The notes under the pieces are model-generated. The model worked only from the letters and a program-made list of their open reading frames with translations, was not told the DNA's origin and made no database searches. A stretch of 64,000 bases of DNA from contig NZ_CP137734.1 of assembly GCF_033406955.1 (NCBI RefSeq), forward strand, positions 5,022,001-5,086,000. Direction: 5' to 3'. This DNA comes from Streptomyces violaceoruber (GTDB lineage: Bacteria > Actinomycetota > Actinomycetes > Streptomycetales > Streptomycetaceae). The position numbers were made by a program, and so were the translations under genes. Shown in pieces: positions 24,891 through 34,411 of this stretch; the stretch's first letter is position 1; every line of letters begins with the position of its first letter.

Positions 24891-27451
24891 CCGTCGTGAA
24901 GACCTCGATGCGCAACTTCTTCGCGCACAAGGGCCGCATGGCGCTCTCGGCGGTGGCGGTGCTGCTGTCGGTGGCGTTCGTGTGCGGCACCCTGGTGTTC
25001 ACCGACACGATGAACACCACCTTCGACAAGCTCTTCGCGGTCACCTCCTCGGACGTGTCGGTGGCCCCGAAGGACGTCAAGGACGAGGACACCCCGCAGA
25101 ACGGGGTGCCCGAGTCGCTGCCGGCGTCGACGCTGGAGAAGATCCGTTCGGTCGACGGCGTGGAGTCCGTCGAGGGCGCGGTCGTCTCGATGAACGTGAC
25201 CGTCGTCAACTCCGACAACGACAACGTCGGGGCCACCAGCGGCGCTCCCACCATCGCCGGGAACTGGACCAAGAACGACCTGCGGTCCATGGAGATCACC
25301 TCGGGCCACGCCCCGCGCGGCCCGACCGAGACGATGGTCGACTCCGACACCGCCGACAAGCACGACCTGAAGATCGGCGACGAGCTGCGCACCATCGCGC
25401 AGACCGGCGACTTCAAGGCGAAGATCGTCGGCATCGCCTCCTTCACCGTGACCAACCCCGGTGCCGCGGTCGTCTACTTCGACACCGCCACCGCCCAGCG
25501 TGAACTGCTCGGCGGCGCGGACCGGTTCAGCCAGTTCAACGTCACCGCAGCCGCCGGTGTCACCGACGCGCAGCTCAAGCAGAACGTGTCCGGCGCCCTG
25601 GGGGACACGTTCAAGATCCAGACGGCCAAGGAGGCGTCCGACGAAGGGCGCGAGGACGTCGGCGAGTTCATGGACGTCATCAAGTACGCCATGCTCGGCT
25701 TCGCCGGGATCGCGTTCCTGGTCGGCATCTTCCTGATCATCAACACCTTCTCCATGCTGGTCGCCCAGCGCACCCGCGAGATCGGCCTGATGCGGGCCAT
25801 CGGCTCCTCCCGCCGGCAGGTCAACCGCTCGGTGCTGGTCGAGGCGCTCCTGCTCGGCGTCGTCGGCTCGGTCCTCGGTGTCGCGGCCGGTGTCGGCATC
25901 GCCATCGGCCTGATGAAGCTGATGTCGGCGGCGGGCATGAACCTGTCCACCGACGACCTCACCATCAAGACGGCGACCCCCGTGACCGGCCTGATCCTCG
26001 GCGTCGTCGTCACCGTCCTGGCCGCCTACCTGCCGGCCCGCCGGGCCGGGAAGATCTCCCCGATGGCCGCCCTGCGCGACGCCGGTACCCCGGCCGACGC
26101 CAAGGCCGGCTGGATACGCGGCCTGATCGGCCTGGTGCTCACCGGCTCCGGCGTCGCCGCCCTGCTCACGGCCGCCTCCGCCGACAAGGCGAGCGACGGC
26201 TCGATGATGCTCGGCGCGGGCATCGTGCTCTCCCTCATCGGCTTCGTCGTCATCGGCCCGCTGCTGGCCGGGTTCGTGGTGCGGGTGATCAGCGCGGTGC
26301 TGCTGCGGGCCTTCGGTCCCGTGGGCCGCCTGGCCGAGCGCAACGCCCTGCGCAACCCGCGCCGCACCGGTGCCACCGGCGCCGCCCTGATGATCGGCCT
26401 CGCACTGGTCGCCTGCCTCTCCGTCGTCGGTTCCTCCATGGTCGCTTCGGCCACCAGCGAGCTGGACAAGACGGTCGGCGCGGACTTCATCGTCCAGGGC
26501 AACCAGCGGATCGTGCCGCAGGCCGAGAAGGCCATGACCAACACCCCCGGCCTGGAGCACGTCACCCGCTACAAGGTGCTCGACGCCACGCTGACCTCGC
26601 CCGACGGCAAGACGGACGACGACGGCGTCACGGCCGCCGACCCCACCTACGCCGAGGACGTGCGCCGCGCGACGACCGAGGGCGAGCTCTCCGCCGCCTA
26701 CGGCACCGACGCCATGTCGGTCGGCTCGGACTACGCCGAGAAGCACGGCGTGCACGTCGGCGACACCGTCTCCGTCGCCTTCAAGGGCGGCGAGACCGCG
26801 AAGCTCAAGGTCGCCGCGATCACCAGCGACGACGTGGCCATCGACCAGGGCGCCCGGTACATCAGCATCGAGACGATGCAGAAGTACCTGCCGGCCGAGA
26901 ACGTCCCGCCGAACATGATCATGTTCGCCAAGGCGAAGGACGGCCAGGCCGACCAGGCGTACGCCGCGCTGAAGAAGTCGCTGGACGCCTACCCGCAGTA
27001 CCAGGTGGCCGACCAGACCGACTACAAGCAGGAGCTGAAGGACCAGATCGGCCAGCTGCTGAACATGGTCTACGGCCTGCTCGCCCTGGCGATCATCGTC
27101 GCCGTCCTCGGTGTGGTGAACACCCTGGCGCTGTCGGTGGTCGAGCGGACCCGGGAGATCGGCCTGATGCGGGCCATCGGCCTCTCCCGCCGCCAGCTGC
27201 GCCGCATGATCCGCATGGAGTCCGTGGTCATCGCCCTCTTCGGTGCCCTGCTCGGCCTCGGCCTGGGCATGGGCTGGGGCGCCACGGCCCAGAAGCTGCT
27301 CGCCCTGGAGGGACTGAACGTCCTGGACATCCCCTGGCCCACGATCATCGGGGTCTTCATCGGCTCGGCCTTCGTGGGCCTGTTCGCCGCACTGGTCCCG
27401 GCCTTCCGGGCCGGCCGGATGAACGTCCTGAACGCCATCGCCACGGAGTAA
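24887..27451 (+). CDS. FtsX/MacB-type ABC permease with two FtsX modules
   Basis: The 854-aa protein begins with a membrane helix (residues ~17-37), followed by a large extracytoplasmic domain to ~255 and three helices (FAGIAFLVGIFLIINTFSML; ALLLGVVGSVLGVAAGVGIA; PVTGLILGVVVTVLAAYLPA). A second copy of the same plan follows, with the last three helices at ~725-840 and the family ending FRAGRMNVLNAIATE. Each module has the R-E-I-G-L-M-R-A-I-G cytoplasmic motif (TREIGLMRAIGSSRRQ; TREIGLMRAIGLSRRQ). The pair probably exports or extracts a lipid, peptide or drug; no substrate evidence. Followed by a hairpin terminator. Confidence 0.92.
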   Translation: MTVVKTSMRNFFAHKGRMALSAVAVLLSVAFVCGTLVFTDTMNTTFDKLFAVTSSDVSVAPKDVKDEDTPQNGVPESLPASTLEKIRSVDGVESVEGAVVSMNVTVVNSDNDNVGATSGAPTIAGNWTKNDLRSMEITSGHAPRGPTETMVDSDTADKHDLKIGDELRTIAQTGDFKAKIVGIASFTVTNPGAAVVYFDTATAQRELLGGADRFSQFNVTAAAGVTDAQLKQNVSGALGDTFKIQTAKEASDEGREDVGEFMDVIKYAMLGFAGIAFLVGIFLIINTFSMLVAQRTREIGLMRAIGSSRRQVNRSVLVEALLLGVVGSVLGVAAGVGIAIGLMKLMSAAGMNLSTDDLTIKTATPVTGLILGVVVTVLAAYLPARRAGKISPMAALRDAGTPADAKAGWIRGLIGLVLTGSGVAALLTAASADKASDGSMMLGAGIVLSLIGFVVIGPLLAGFVVRVISAVLLRAFGPVGRLAERNALRNPRRTGATGAALMIGLALVACLSVVGSSMVASATSELDKTVGADFIVQGNQRIVPQAEKAMTNTPGLEHVTRYKVLDATLTSPDGKTDDDGVTAADPTYAEDVRRATTEGELSAAYGTDAMSVGSDYAEKHGVHVGDTVSVAFKGGETAKLKVAAITSDDVAIDQGARYISIETMQKYLPAENVPPNMIMFAKAKDGQADQAYAALKKSLDAYPQYQVADQTDYKQELKDQIGQLLNMVYGLLALAIIVAVLGVVNTLALSVVERTREIGLMRAIGLSRRQLRRMIRMESVVIALFGALLGLGLGMGWGATAQKLLALEGLNVLDIPWPTIIGVFIGSAFVGLFAALVPAFRAGRMNVLNAIATE

Positions 27452-27493
27452 CACCCGACCCGACAGCCACCGCACACGGGGGTTGCGGAGGAG

Positions 27494-27538
27494 GGCCCGG
27501 CGCCGACGTCCCACGGGGACGAAGACGCCGGGCCTTTT
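27494..27538 (+). terminator. Intrinsic terminator after the first ABC exporter
   Basis: GGCCCGGCG...GACGTCCC pairs with GGGGACG...CGCCGGGCC around ACG with a small internal bulge, followed by TTTT at 27535-27538. Confidence 0.85.
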
Positions 27539-27576
27539 GCGCTGCGCGACCAGACCGCGACCTCCTCTGCCCCGTC

Positions 27577-27850
27577 GAGTCTTTGCCCCGTGAGCCGCTG
27601 TTCCGTGAGCCGCTGCCCCTGCGAGCCCCTGTCCTGCGAGCCTCTGCCGCGGTGAGCCTCTGTTCCGTGAGCCGCTGCCGCGGTGAGCCTCCGCCCCGCG
27701 AGCCGCTGTCCCGCGAGCCGCTGCCTCTGCGAGCCCCTGTCCTGCGAGCCTCGCTCCTCCCGGAGCCTCCGCCCCCGTGAGTCTCCCTCCCTCGAGCCCC
27801 GAGCCCCGAGCCCCGAGCCCCGTGCCCCGAGCCGTCCGAGCCCCCGAGTC
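27577..27850. repeat. Degenerate 15/16-bp minisatellite between the exporter and mfd
   Basis: About 13 consecutive units of the form gagccgctgccccgc/t, 15-16 bp each (for example gagccgctgttccgt, gagcccctgtcctgc, gagcctctgccgcggt), ending in a 7-bp gagcccc array near 27795-27825. gagcccctgtcctgc occurs twice exactly. Open frames through it give only GAS/REPL-type repeats and are not supported as genes. The rest of 27452-28089 is the terminator and a short unmarked region in front of mfd. Confidence 0.85.
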
Positions 27851-28089
27851 ATCCGTCACCCCGGCGTTCGCCTTTCAGCCCACCGAGTCGGGTGGTGGGT
27901 GGGCGCAGGCCCGGGGGTCCAGGGGGCGGAGCCCCCTGGTACGGCCACCGCGGCGCCGGCCACCACGCACCCGGCGTCGTCCACAGCCCCCGACACACCC
28001 CAGCGCAGCGACGTACGCTGGAGACACCCCGGCCCGCAGCGCGCGTCGGGCCCGTCGTGTTGTACACCCCCGCACGGAAAGCGCCCCGA

Positions 28090-31000
28090 ATGAGCCTGCA
28101 CGGTCTGCTCGACGCCGTAGTCAAGGACACCGCCCTCGCGGAAGCGATCGCGGCGGCCGCAGACGGCAACCGCATGCACGTCGACCTGGTCGGCCCGCCC
28201 GCGGCCCGCCCCTTCGCGATCGCCGCCCTGGCCCGCGAGACGGGCCGCCCGGTGCTGGCGGTGACGGCGACGGGACGTGAGGCGGAGGACCTGGCGGCGG
28301 CCCTGCGCTCCCTGCTGCCCCCCGAGGGCATCGTGGAGTACCCCTCCTGGGAGACCCTCCCGCACGAGCGGCTCAGCCCGCGCAGCGACACCGTCGGCCG
28401 CCGCCTCGCCGTCCTGCGGCGCCTGGCCCACCCCCGCCCCGACGACCCCGAGACCGGCCCGGTCTCCGTCGTCGTCGCACCCGTGCGCTCCGTGCTCCAG
28501 CCACAGGTCAAGGGCCTGGGCGACCTGGAGCCCGTGGCGCTGCGCACCGGACAGGGCGCCGACCTGGAAGAGATCGTCCAGGCCCTGGCGGCAGCGGCGT
28601 ACGCGCGCGTCGAGCTGGTGGAGAAGCGCGGCGAGTTCGCCGTGCGCGGCGGCATCCTGGACGTCTTCCCGCCGACCGAGGAGCACCCGCTCCGGGTCGA
28701 GTTCTGGGGCGACGACGTCGAGGAGATCCGCTACTTCAAGGTCGCCGACCAGCGCTCCCTGGAGGTCGCCGAGCACGGCCTGTGGGCCCCGCCCTGCCGC
28801 GAGCTGCTGCTCACCGACGACGTGCGCGAGCGCGCCCGCGTCCTCGCCGAGGACCATCCCGAGCTGGGCGAACTGCTCGGCAAGATCGCCGAGGGCATCG
28901 CGGTGGAGGGCATGGAGTCCCTGGCGCCCGTCCTCGTCGACGACATGGAGCTGCTCCTCGACGTGCTGCCCAAGGGCTCGATGTCCGTGGTCTGCGACCC
29001 GGAGCGGGTGCGCACGCGGGCCGCCGACCTGGTGGCGACCTCGCAGGAGTTCCTCCAGGCGTCCTGGGCGGCCACCGCGGGCGGCGGTGAGGCGCCGATC
29101 GACGTGGACCCGGCCTCCCTGTGGTCCATCGCGGACGTCCGGGAGCGGGCCCGCGAGCTGGACATGATGTGGTGGTCGGTCTCGCCCTTCGCCGCCGACG
29201 AGACGCTGACGTCCGACCTGGACGCGGAGGGCGACTCGGACACCCTCAAGCTCGGCATGCACGCCCCCGAGACCTACCGCGGCGACACCGCCAAGGCGCT
29301 GGCCGACACCAAGGGCTGGCTCGCCGACGGCTGGCGCGCGGTCTACCTCACCGAGGGCCACGGCCCCGCCTCCCGCACCGTCGAGGTGCTCGGCGGCGAG
29401 GGCATCGCCGCCCGCCTCGACAACGACCTCGAAGCCCTCAGCCCCTCCGTCGTGCACGTCTCCTGCGGCTCGATCGACCACGGCTTCGTCGACCCGGCGC
29501 TCAAGCTGGCGGTGCTCACCGAGACCGACCTGACCGGCCAGAAGGCCGCCGGGCGCGAGGGCGCGCGGATGCCGGCCCGGCGCCGCAAGACCATCGACCC
29601 GCTCACCCTGGAAACGGGCGACTACATCGTCCACGAGCAGCACGGCGTCGGCCGCTACATCGAGATGGTGCAGCGCACCGTCCAGGGCGCCACCCGCGAG
29701 TACCTGGTCGTGGAGTACGCGCCCGCCAAGCGCGGCCAGCCCGGCGACCGGCTGTACATCCCCACCGACCAGCTGGAGCAGATCACCAAGTACGTCGGTG
29801 GCGAGGCCCCCACCCTGCACCGCCTGGGCGGCGCCGACTGGACCAAGACCAAGGCCCGTGCCAAGAAGGCGGTCAAGGAGATCGCCGCCGACCTGATCAA
29901 GCTCTACAGCGCGCGGATGGCGGCGCCGGGCCACGCGTTCGGCTCGGACACCCCCTGGCAGCGCGAGCTGGAGGACGCCTTCCCCTACGTGGAGACGCCG
30001 GACCAGCTCACCACCATCGCCGAGGTCAAGGACGACATGGAGAAGACGGTCCCGATGGACCGCCTGATCTGCGGCGACGTCGGCTACGGCAAGACGGAGA
30101 TCGCGGTCCGCGCCGCGTTCAAGGCGGTCCAGGACGGCAAGCAGGTCGCCGTGCTCGTCCCCACCACCCTGCTGGTGCAGCAGCACTTCGGGACGTTCAG
30201 CGAGCGCTACGCCCAGTTCCCGGTGAGCGTGAAGGCGCTGTCCCGCTTCCAGAGCGACACCGAGTCGAAGGCCACCCTGGAGGGGCTGCGCGAGGGCTCG
30301 GTGGACATCGTCATCGGCACCCACCGCCTGTTCTCCTCGGAGACGAAGTTCAAGGACCTCGGCCTGGTCATCGTCGACGAGGAGCAGCGCTTCGGCGTCG
30401 AGCACAAGGAGCAGCTGAAGAAGCTGCGCGCCAACGTCGACGTGCTCACCATGTCCGCGACCCCCATCCCGCGCACCCTGGAGATGGCGGTCACCGGCAT
30501 CCGCGAGATGTCCACGATCACCACCCCGCCGGAGGAGCGCCACCCGGTGCTGACCTTCGTCGGTCCCTACGAGCACCGGCAGATCGGCGCCGCGATCCGC
30601 CGCGAGCTGCTGCGCGAGGGCCAGGTCTTCTACATCCACAACCGGGTCGAGTCCATCGACCGCGCGGCGGCCAAGCTGCGCGAGATCGTCCCCGAGGCCC
30701 GCATCGCCACCGCCCACGGCCAGATGTCGGAGCAGGCGCTGGAGCAGGTCGTCGTCGACTTCTGGGAGAAGAAGTTCGACGTGCTGGTCTCCACCACCAT
30801 CGTCGAGTCCGGCATCGACATCTCCAACGCCAACACCCTCATCGTGGAGCGCGGCGACAACTTCGGCCTCAGCCAGCTCCACCAGCTGCGCGGCCGGGTC
30901 GGCCGTGGCCGCGAGCGCGGTTACGCCTACTTCCTGTACCCGCCGGAGAAGCCCCTCACGGAGACCGCGCACGAGCGCCTGGCCACCATCGCCCAGCACA

Positions 31001-31644
31001 CCGAGATGGGCGCGGGCATGTACGTGGCGATGAAGGACCTGGAGATCCGCGGCGCGGGCAACCTGCTCGGCGGCGAGCAGTCCGGCCACATCGCCGGCGT
31101 CGGCTTCGACCTGTACGTGCGGATGGTCGGCGAGGCCGTCGCCGACTACCGGGCCTCCCTGGAGGGCGGCGTCGAGGAGGAGCCGCCGCTCGAGGTCAAG
31201 ATCGAGCTGCCCGTCGACGCGCACGTCCCGCACGACTACGCGCCCGGCGAGCGGCTGCGTCTCCAGGCCTACCGGTCCATCGCCTCCGCCAACAGCGAGG
31301 AGGACGTCAAGGCCGTACGCGAGGAACTCGTCGACCGCTACGGCAAGCTGCCGGAGCCGGTGGAGAACCTGCTGCTGGTCGCCGGCCTGCGCATGCTCGC
31401 GCGGGCGTGCGCCGTCGGCGAGATCGTGCTCCAGGGCAACAACATCCGTTTCGCGCCGGTGGAGTTGCGCGAGTCCCAGGAGCTGAGGCTCAAGCGGCTC
31501 TACCCCGGCAGCGTCATCAAGCCGGGTACGCACCAGGTGCTCGTGCCGCGTCCGAAGACCGCGAAGGTGGGTGGCAAGCCGCTGGTCGGGCGGGAACTGC
31601 TCGGCTGGGTGGGCGAGTTCCTGACCTCGATCCTCGGGTCGTAA
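28090..31644 (+). CDS. mfd: Transcription-repair coupling factor
   Basis: The 1184-aa ATP-driven DNA translocase removes RNA polymerase stalled at lesions and recruits UvrA. The N-terminal UvrB-homology module comprises YPSWETLPHERLSPRSDTVG and VRGGILDVFPPTEEHPLRVE. The RNAP-interaction domain is GDYIVHEQHGVGRYIEM through EYLVVEYA. Helicase motifs are GDVGYGKTEIAVRAAF (Walker A, ~662), VDEEQRFGVEH (~761), MSATPIPRTLEMA, and TTIVESGIDISNANT with QLRGRVGR. A C-terminal TRCF domain completes it. ATG 28090 begins the conserved part with only a weak GGAAAG; the frame is open upstream into non-conserved DNA. Confidence 0.96.
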   Translation: MSLHGLLDAVVKDTALAEAIAAAADGNRMHVDLVGPPAARPFAIAALARETGRPVLAVTATGREAEDLAAALRSLLPPEGIVEYPSWETLPHERLSPRSDTVGRRLAVLRRLAHPRPDDPETGPVSVVVAPVRSVLQPQVKGLGDLEPVALRTGQGADLEEIVQALAAAAYARVELVEKRGEFAVRGGILDVFPPTEEHPLRVEFWGDDVEEIRYFKVADQRSLEVAEHGLWAPPCRELLLTDDVRERARVLAEDHPELGELLGKIAEGIAVEGMESLAPVLVDDMELLLDVLPKGSMSVVCDPERVRTRAADLVATSQEFLQASWAATAGGGEAPIDVDPASLWSIADVRERARELDMMWWSVSPFAADETLTSDLDAEGDSDTLKLGMHAPETYRGDTAKALADTKGWLADGWRAVYLTEGHGPASRTVEVLGGEGIAARLDNDLEALSPSVVHVSCGSIDHGFVDPALKLAVLTETDLTGQKAAGREGARMPARRRKTIDPLTLETGDYIVHEQHGVGRYIEMVQRTVQGATREYLVVEYAPAKRGQPGDRLYIPTDQLEQITKYVGGEAPTLHRLGGADWTKTKARAKKAVKEIAADLIKLYSARMAAPGHAFGSDTPWQRELEDAFPYVETPDQLTTIAEVKDDMEKTVPMDRLICGDVGYGKTEIAVRAAFKAVQDGKQVAVLVPTTLLVQQHFGTFSERYAQFPVSVKALSRFQSDTESKATLEGLREGSVDIVIGTHRLFSSETKFKDLGLVIVDEEQRFGVEHKEQLKKLRANVDVLTMSATPIPRTLEMAVTGIREMSTITTPPEERHPVLTFVGPYEHRQIGAAIRRELLREGQVFYIHNRVESIDRAAAKLREIVPEARIATAHGQMSEQALEQVVVDFWEKKFDVLVSTTIVESGIDISNANTLIVERGDNFGLSQLHQLRGRVGRGRERGYAYFLYPPEKPLTETAHERLATIAQHTEMGAGMYVAMKDLEIRGAGNLLGGEQSGHIAGVGFDLYVRMVGEAVADYRASLEGGVEEEPPLEVKIELPVDAHVPHDYAPGERLRLQAYRSIASANSEEDVKAVREELVDRYGKLPEPVENLLLVAGLRMLARACAVGEIVLQGNNIRFAPVELRESQELRLKRLYPGSVIKPGTHQVLVPRPKTAKVGGKPLVGRELLGWVGEFLTSILGS

Positions 31645-31659
31645 CCCGAAGCCCGGGCC

Positions 31660-31732
31660 GGCTCACGGGGAAGCCGTGAGCCCGGGCCGGCTCACGGCAA
31701 AGCCGTCCACGGGGACAGTTCCGTGGACGGCT
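31660..31732. terminator. Two tandem hairpins between mfd and a convergent small gene
   Basis: GGCTCACGG (31660-31668) pairs with CCGTGAGCC (31674-31682); AGCCGTCCACGG (31701-31712) pairs perfectly with CCGTGGACGGCT (31721-31732). gcccgggccggctcacgg is also directly duplicated (31651 and 31680). They can stop transcription from both sides. Confidence 0.8.
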
Positions 31733-31761
31733 TCGACGTGTTCGGTACGGGGGAGGGGCTT

Positions 31762-31959
31762 CTACTGCTGCTCCCGGCCGCCGCCCTGCTCGCGTCCGAA
31801 GCCGAGCTTGCCCTCGGCCTGCTGCTGCGCGGCGTCGACCTGCTTCTCGTACTTGCCGCCGGTCCTCTGGTTGACCTGGCGTTCGGCGGCGTCGGACATC
31901 TTCCTTGACTTGTCCTTGTCCTTGCCGGCCATGCTCTTCATCTTGTCGAGGATGCCCAT
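31762..31959 (-). CDS. Small antitoxin-like (MT0933/Rv0909 type) protein
   Basis: The 65-aa hydrophilic protein MGILDKMKSMAGKDKDKSRK ... RTGGKYEKQVDAAQQQAEGK has the short 'DK.K..A....D......I/V...TGGKY..QVD' pattern of actinobacterial proteins annotated as MT0933-family antitoxins. No toxin gene is adjacent, so it may have another role. ATG 31959 has AGGAG at 6-7 nt. Confidence 0.7.
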   Translation of the reverse strand: MGILDKMKSMAGKDKDKSRKMSDAAERQVNQRTGGKYEKQVDAAQQQAEGKLGFGREQGGGREQQ

Positions 31960-32105
31960 GCAGAGCTCCTTCCGAGGCGTGACTCACTGTCGAAGGTACG
32001 ACAGATATGTCCCGGGTGCCCACTAACGCCCACTTAAGGCCCCCTATGGGCCGGGCCTCTCCCTCGCTACGGTGGTGGCTGCGAACGGCAAGGGGAGGGG
32101 CGCGC

Positions 32106-32882
32106 ATGACGCGGCACAGCAGGATCCGTACCGGTTGGGCCGCGGGGGCGGCGGCCCTCGCCCTGGCCCTGGTGACCGGCTGCGAAGGCCTGGAGGCCGA
32201 CGGCGACGCCCCGGCCTCGGGCGGCGGCGCCCAGGCTCCCGCCGCGGGCCACGCCGTCAGCCCGCTGGACAACCCGGACGGCACCGAGCCGGGCCTCGCC
32301 CCGGTCACGGGCGACAGCCCGCAGGCGGCCGCCCGCAAGCTGATCGACGGTCTGCCCACCAAGGGGCGCGGTCCGAAGACCGGGTACGACCGGGACGAGT
32401 TCGGCTACGCCTGGATGGACACCGCCGACGGCGTCCCGCTCGCCCGCAACGGCTGCGACACCCGCAACGACCTGCTCAAACGCGACGGCCAGGAGGTCCG
32501 CTTCAAGTCCGGCTCGGACTGTGTGGTCATCGCGATGACGCTGGACGACCCGTACACCGGGACGAGCATCGAGTGGCGCAAGCAGAAGGCGAGCGAGGTC
32601 CAGATCGACCACGTCGTGCCGCTGTCCTACAGCTGGCAGATGGGCTCCTCGCGGTGGCCGGAGAACAAGCGCGAGCAGCTGGCCAACGACCCGCTCAACC
32701 TGCTCCCCGTCGAGGGCCGCGCCAACTCCGCCAAGCGCGACTCCGGCCCGGCCTCCTGGCTGCCGCCGGACAAGGCGGTCCGGTGCGCGTACGCGGTCCG
32801 CTTCGCCCAGGTCGCCGCCAAGTACGAGCTGGCGGTGACGGAGGCGGACCGGGCGATGATGGCGAAGCAGTGCGAGGGCTGA
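32106..32882 (+). CDS. Secreted lipoprotein with a DUF1524/GmrSD-type HNH nuclease domain
   Basis: The 258-aa protein has a signal peptide ending in lipobox LVTGC (Cys ~26), a Pro/Gly/Ala linker, then the domain GYDRDEFGYAWMDTADGVPL, ARNGCDTRNDLLKRD, SEVQIDHVVPLSYSWQMG and LANDPLNLLPVEGRANSAKR. IDHVVPLS and the NDPLNLL...N..K pattern are the HNH metal-binding features; exported members of this family are extracellular nucleases. ATG 32106 follows a GGGGAGGGG ribosome site. Whether it degrades environmental DNA or has a developmental role is unknown. Confidence 0.85.
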   Translation: MTRHSRIRTGWAAGAAALALALVTGCEGLEADGDAPASGGGAQAPAAGHAVSPLDNPDGTEPGLAPVTGDSPQAAARKLIDGLPTKGRGPKTGYDRDEFGYAWMDTADGVPLARNGCDTRNDLLKRDGQEVRFKSGSDCVVIAMTLDDPYTGTSIEWRKQKASEVQIDHVVPLSYSWQMGSSRWPENKREQLANDPLNLLPVEGRANSAKRDSGPASWLPPDKAVRCAYAVRFAQVAAKYELAVTEADRAMMAKQCEG

Positions 32883-32949
32883 CACGGCTGCGTCGCCGGT
32901 GTCCTCGGCGCCGCGAGGGCGGAGCGGCGCCGCGATCGTCCCGCGCGGC

Positions 32950-33849
32950 TCAGGTGCTCGTCCCGTCCGGGCTGTCCAGGTCGAGGACCTCTCCGGAGGG
33001 GGACTCGGCGGGCACCGGCTCGTCGTACCCGGTGAAGGACAGGGCGCCGGGCTCCTGCTTCGACCCGCTCTCGAAGCGCAGCAGGTACGGCTTGCCCTCG
33101 GTGGCGACGTACACCGTGTTGCGCACGGAGCCGTCCGTCTCGTACAGGGTGAACGCGGGCTTGCCGTCGACGGTGGTGGCCCTGCCGCGGGTCACCTTCG
33201 TCGGGGCGTCGTCGCCGCTGCCCCCGGCGTCCTCCAGCAGCTTGTCCAGGTCGCAGAACCCGGCCATCTCCTTCGCGTCCGCGCCGTCGGCGGACATGCT
33301 GGTCCACCGTCCGGCCAGCAGCGACACCAGGGCCTCGGTGTCGGCCTGCGGCTCGCCCTTGCTCTGGGCCCGCAGGAACCGCTCGTCGTACTTCAGGTAG
33401 ACCGTGTCGCCGGTCTTGATCAACTCGGCCTCGCCCTGGCCGTCCATGCCCATGGTCCCGGCGCAGTCGCCCCGCCGGTCCAGGGCGAGGTCGATCTCTA
33501 TGGTGTCGCCGCTCTCGTCGTCGGGGACGCTGCCCGTCATGCGCAGCGAGCGGGCCCCGGTGGTGGCCTTCAGCGCCCGCTCGGATATCTCGGCGCCGCT
33601 CAGCCCGGCGAACGGCTCGTCCGGTGACGGGGCCGGGGCGGATGCGGACGCCTCTGCCGGCGCTGCGGTCGAGCCGGGTGCGGTGGCGGACGGCGACGCG
33701 GCCGAGGATCCGCCGGACGCGGCGGACCGGGCGGCCCCGTCGGACGCGCCGTCGCCGTCCTGGCCGGACTGGCAGCCGGTCAGGCAGGCGGTGGCGCCGG
33801 CGGCGAGGAGAAGAGCGGTGAGTGCGGTGCGGCGCGCGCGACGGCGCAT
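32950..33849 (-). CDS. Putative lipoprotein, LppX/LprG-like
   Basis: The 299-aa protein has an Arg-rich signal peptide with lipobox CLTGC, a long Ser/Ala/Pro low-complexity stretch (~30-80), then a beta-rich domain (ERALKATTGARSLRMTGSVP ... DTVYLKYDERFLRA ... YVATEGKPYLLRFESG) typical of Streptomyces relatives of the LppX/LprG lipid-binding fold. A lipid-carrier function is inferred. ATG 33849 has GGGGGGAT upstream. Convergent with the nuclease lipoprotein. Confidence 0.75.
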   Translation of the reverse strand: MRRRARRTALTALLLAAGATACLTGCQSGQDGDGASDGAARSAASGGSSAASPSATAPGSTAAPAEASASAPAPSPDEPFAGLSGAEISERALKATTGARSLRMTGSVPDDESGDTIEIDLALDRRGDCAGTMGMDGQGEAELIKTGDTVYLKYDERFLRAQSKGEPQADTEALVSLLAGRWTSMSADGADAKEMAGFCDLDKLLEDAGGSGDDAPTKVTRGRATTVDGKPAFTLYETDGSVRNTVYVATEGKPYLLRFESGSKQEPGALSFTGYDEPVPAESPSGEVLDLDSPDGTST

Positions 33850-33898
33850 GGTGGATCCCCCCAGGGATTCTCGGTGAACGGGGAGCGCGGTCCGGAGC

Positions 33899-34411
33899 TC
33901 AGAACTGGCCGTTGCCGAGCAGTTCGCCGTCGGCATCGTAGATCGTGACGAGGCCGTTCTCGCTGTCCTTCCAGTCGGCGAACGCGGAGGCGATGAGCTT
34001 GGCCGGACCCGTGCCGGAGCCCATGATGCCGCCGGTGAAGTCGGTGTAGACGTCGGCGGCGTCGAGGATGTCGTTCTGCTCGTCGGCGCCCTGCACCTTG
34101 GTGACGTGGGAGACGGCGTCCTTCTCCTTGGGCGTCCCGTTCTTCTGCACGAACGCCTTGAACTGCTCGGCCTGGGAGGCCTTCTCGGCGGCCTTGTCCT
34201 CCGCGGGCTTCGCCTCGGACGCGCCGTCCGCCTTCGCGCCGTCCGCCTTCGCGCCGTCCGCGCCCGCGCCGTCCTGCTTCTCGCCCGCGCTCGCCGAGGT
34301 CCGGTCGCCGCTCTTGGCGCCGCCGTCCCCGTCGCCCGCGTTCGCCGACAGCGCGCCGATGACGGCGATCCCCACCACCGCGCCCAGCGCGATCTTGGTC
34401 TTCATGCCCAT
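33899..34411 (-). CDS. Hypothetical exported or membrane-anchored protein
   Basis: The 170-aa protein has one N-terminal hydrophobic segment (MGMKTKIALGAVVGIAVIGA), then a charged Ala/Asp/Lys/Gly linker with a repeated ADGAK unit (~50-80), then a conserved-looking C-terminal domain (VSHVTKVQGADEQNDILDAA, DVYTDFTGGIMGSGTGPAKL, IASAFADWKDSENGLVTIYD). I do not recognise the C-terminal family. ATG 34411 is preferred over ATG 34405 because of GAGAGGAC spacing. Confidence 0.7.
   Translation of the reverse strand: MGMKTKIALGAVVGIAVIGALSANAGDGDGGAKSGDRTSASAGEKQDGAGADGAKADGAKADGASEAKPAEDKAAEKASQAEQFKAFVQKNGTPKEKDAVSHVTKVQGADEQNDILDAADVYTDFTGGIMGSGTGPAKLIASAFADWKDSENGLVTIYDADGELLGNGQF

Noticed and set aside
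27577..27850. Possible CRISPR array
   Set aside because: Units of 15-16 bp are contiguous and degenerate with no unique spacers and no cas genes.
24770..27859. 1029-aa minus-strand open frame opposite the ABC permease
   Set aside because: His/Asp/Gly-rich shadow; composition matches the antisense of FtsX coding DNA and its end runs into the minisatellite.
27856..31533. 1225-aa minus-strand open frame opposite mfd
   Set aside because: Shadow of mfd; no recognisable domain and very repetitive composition.
31762..31959. Toxin-antitoxin pair
   Set aside because: Only the antitoxin-like small protein is present; the neighbours are mfd and a lipoprotein nuclease, with no candidate cognate toxin on the same strand.
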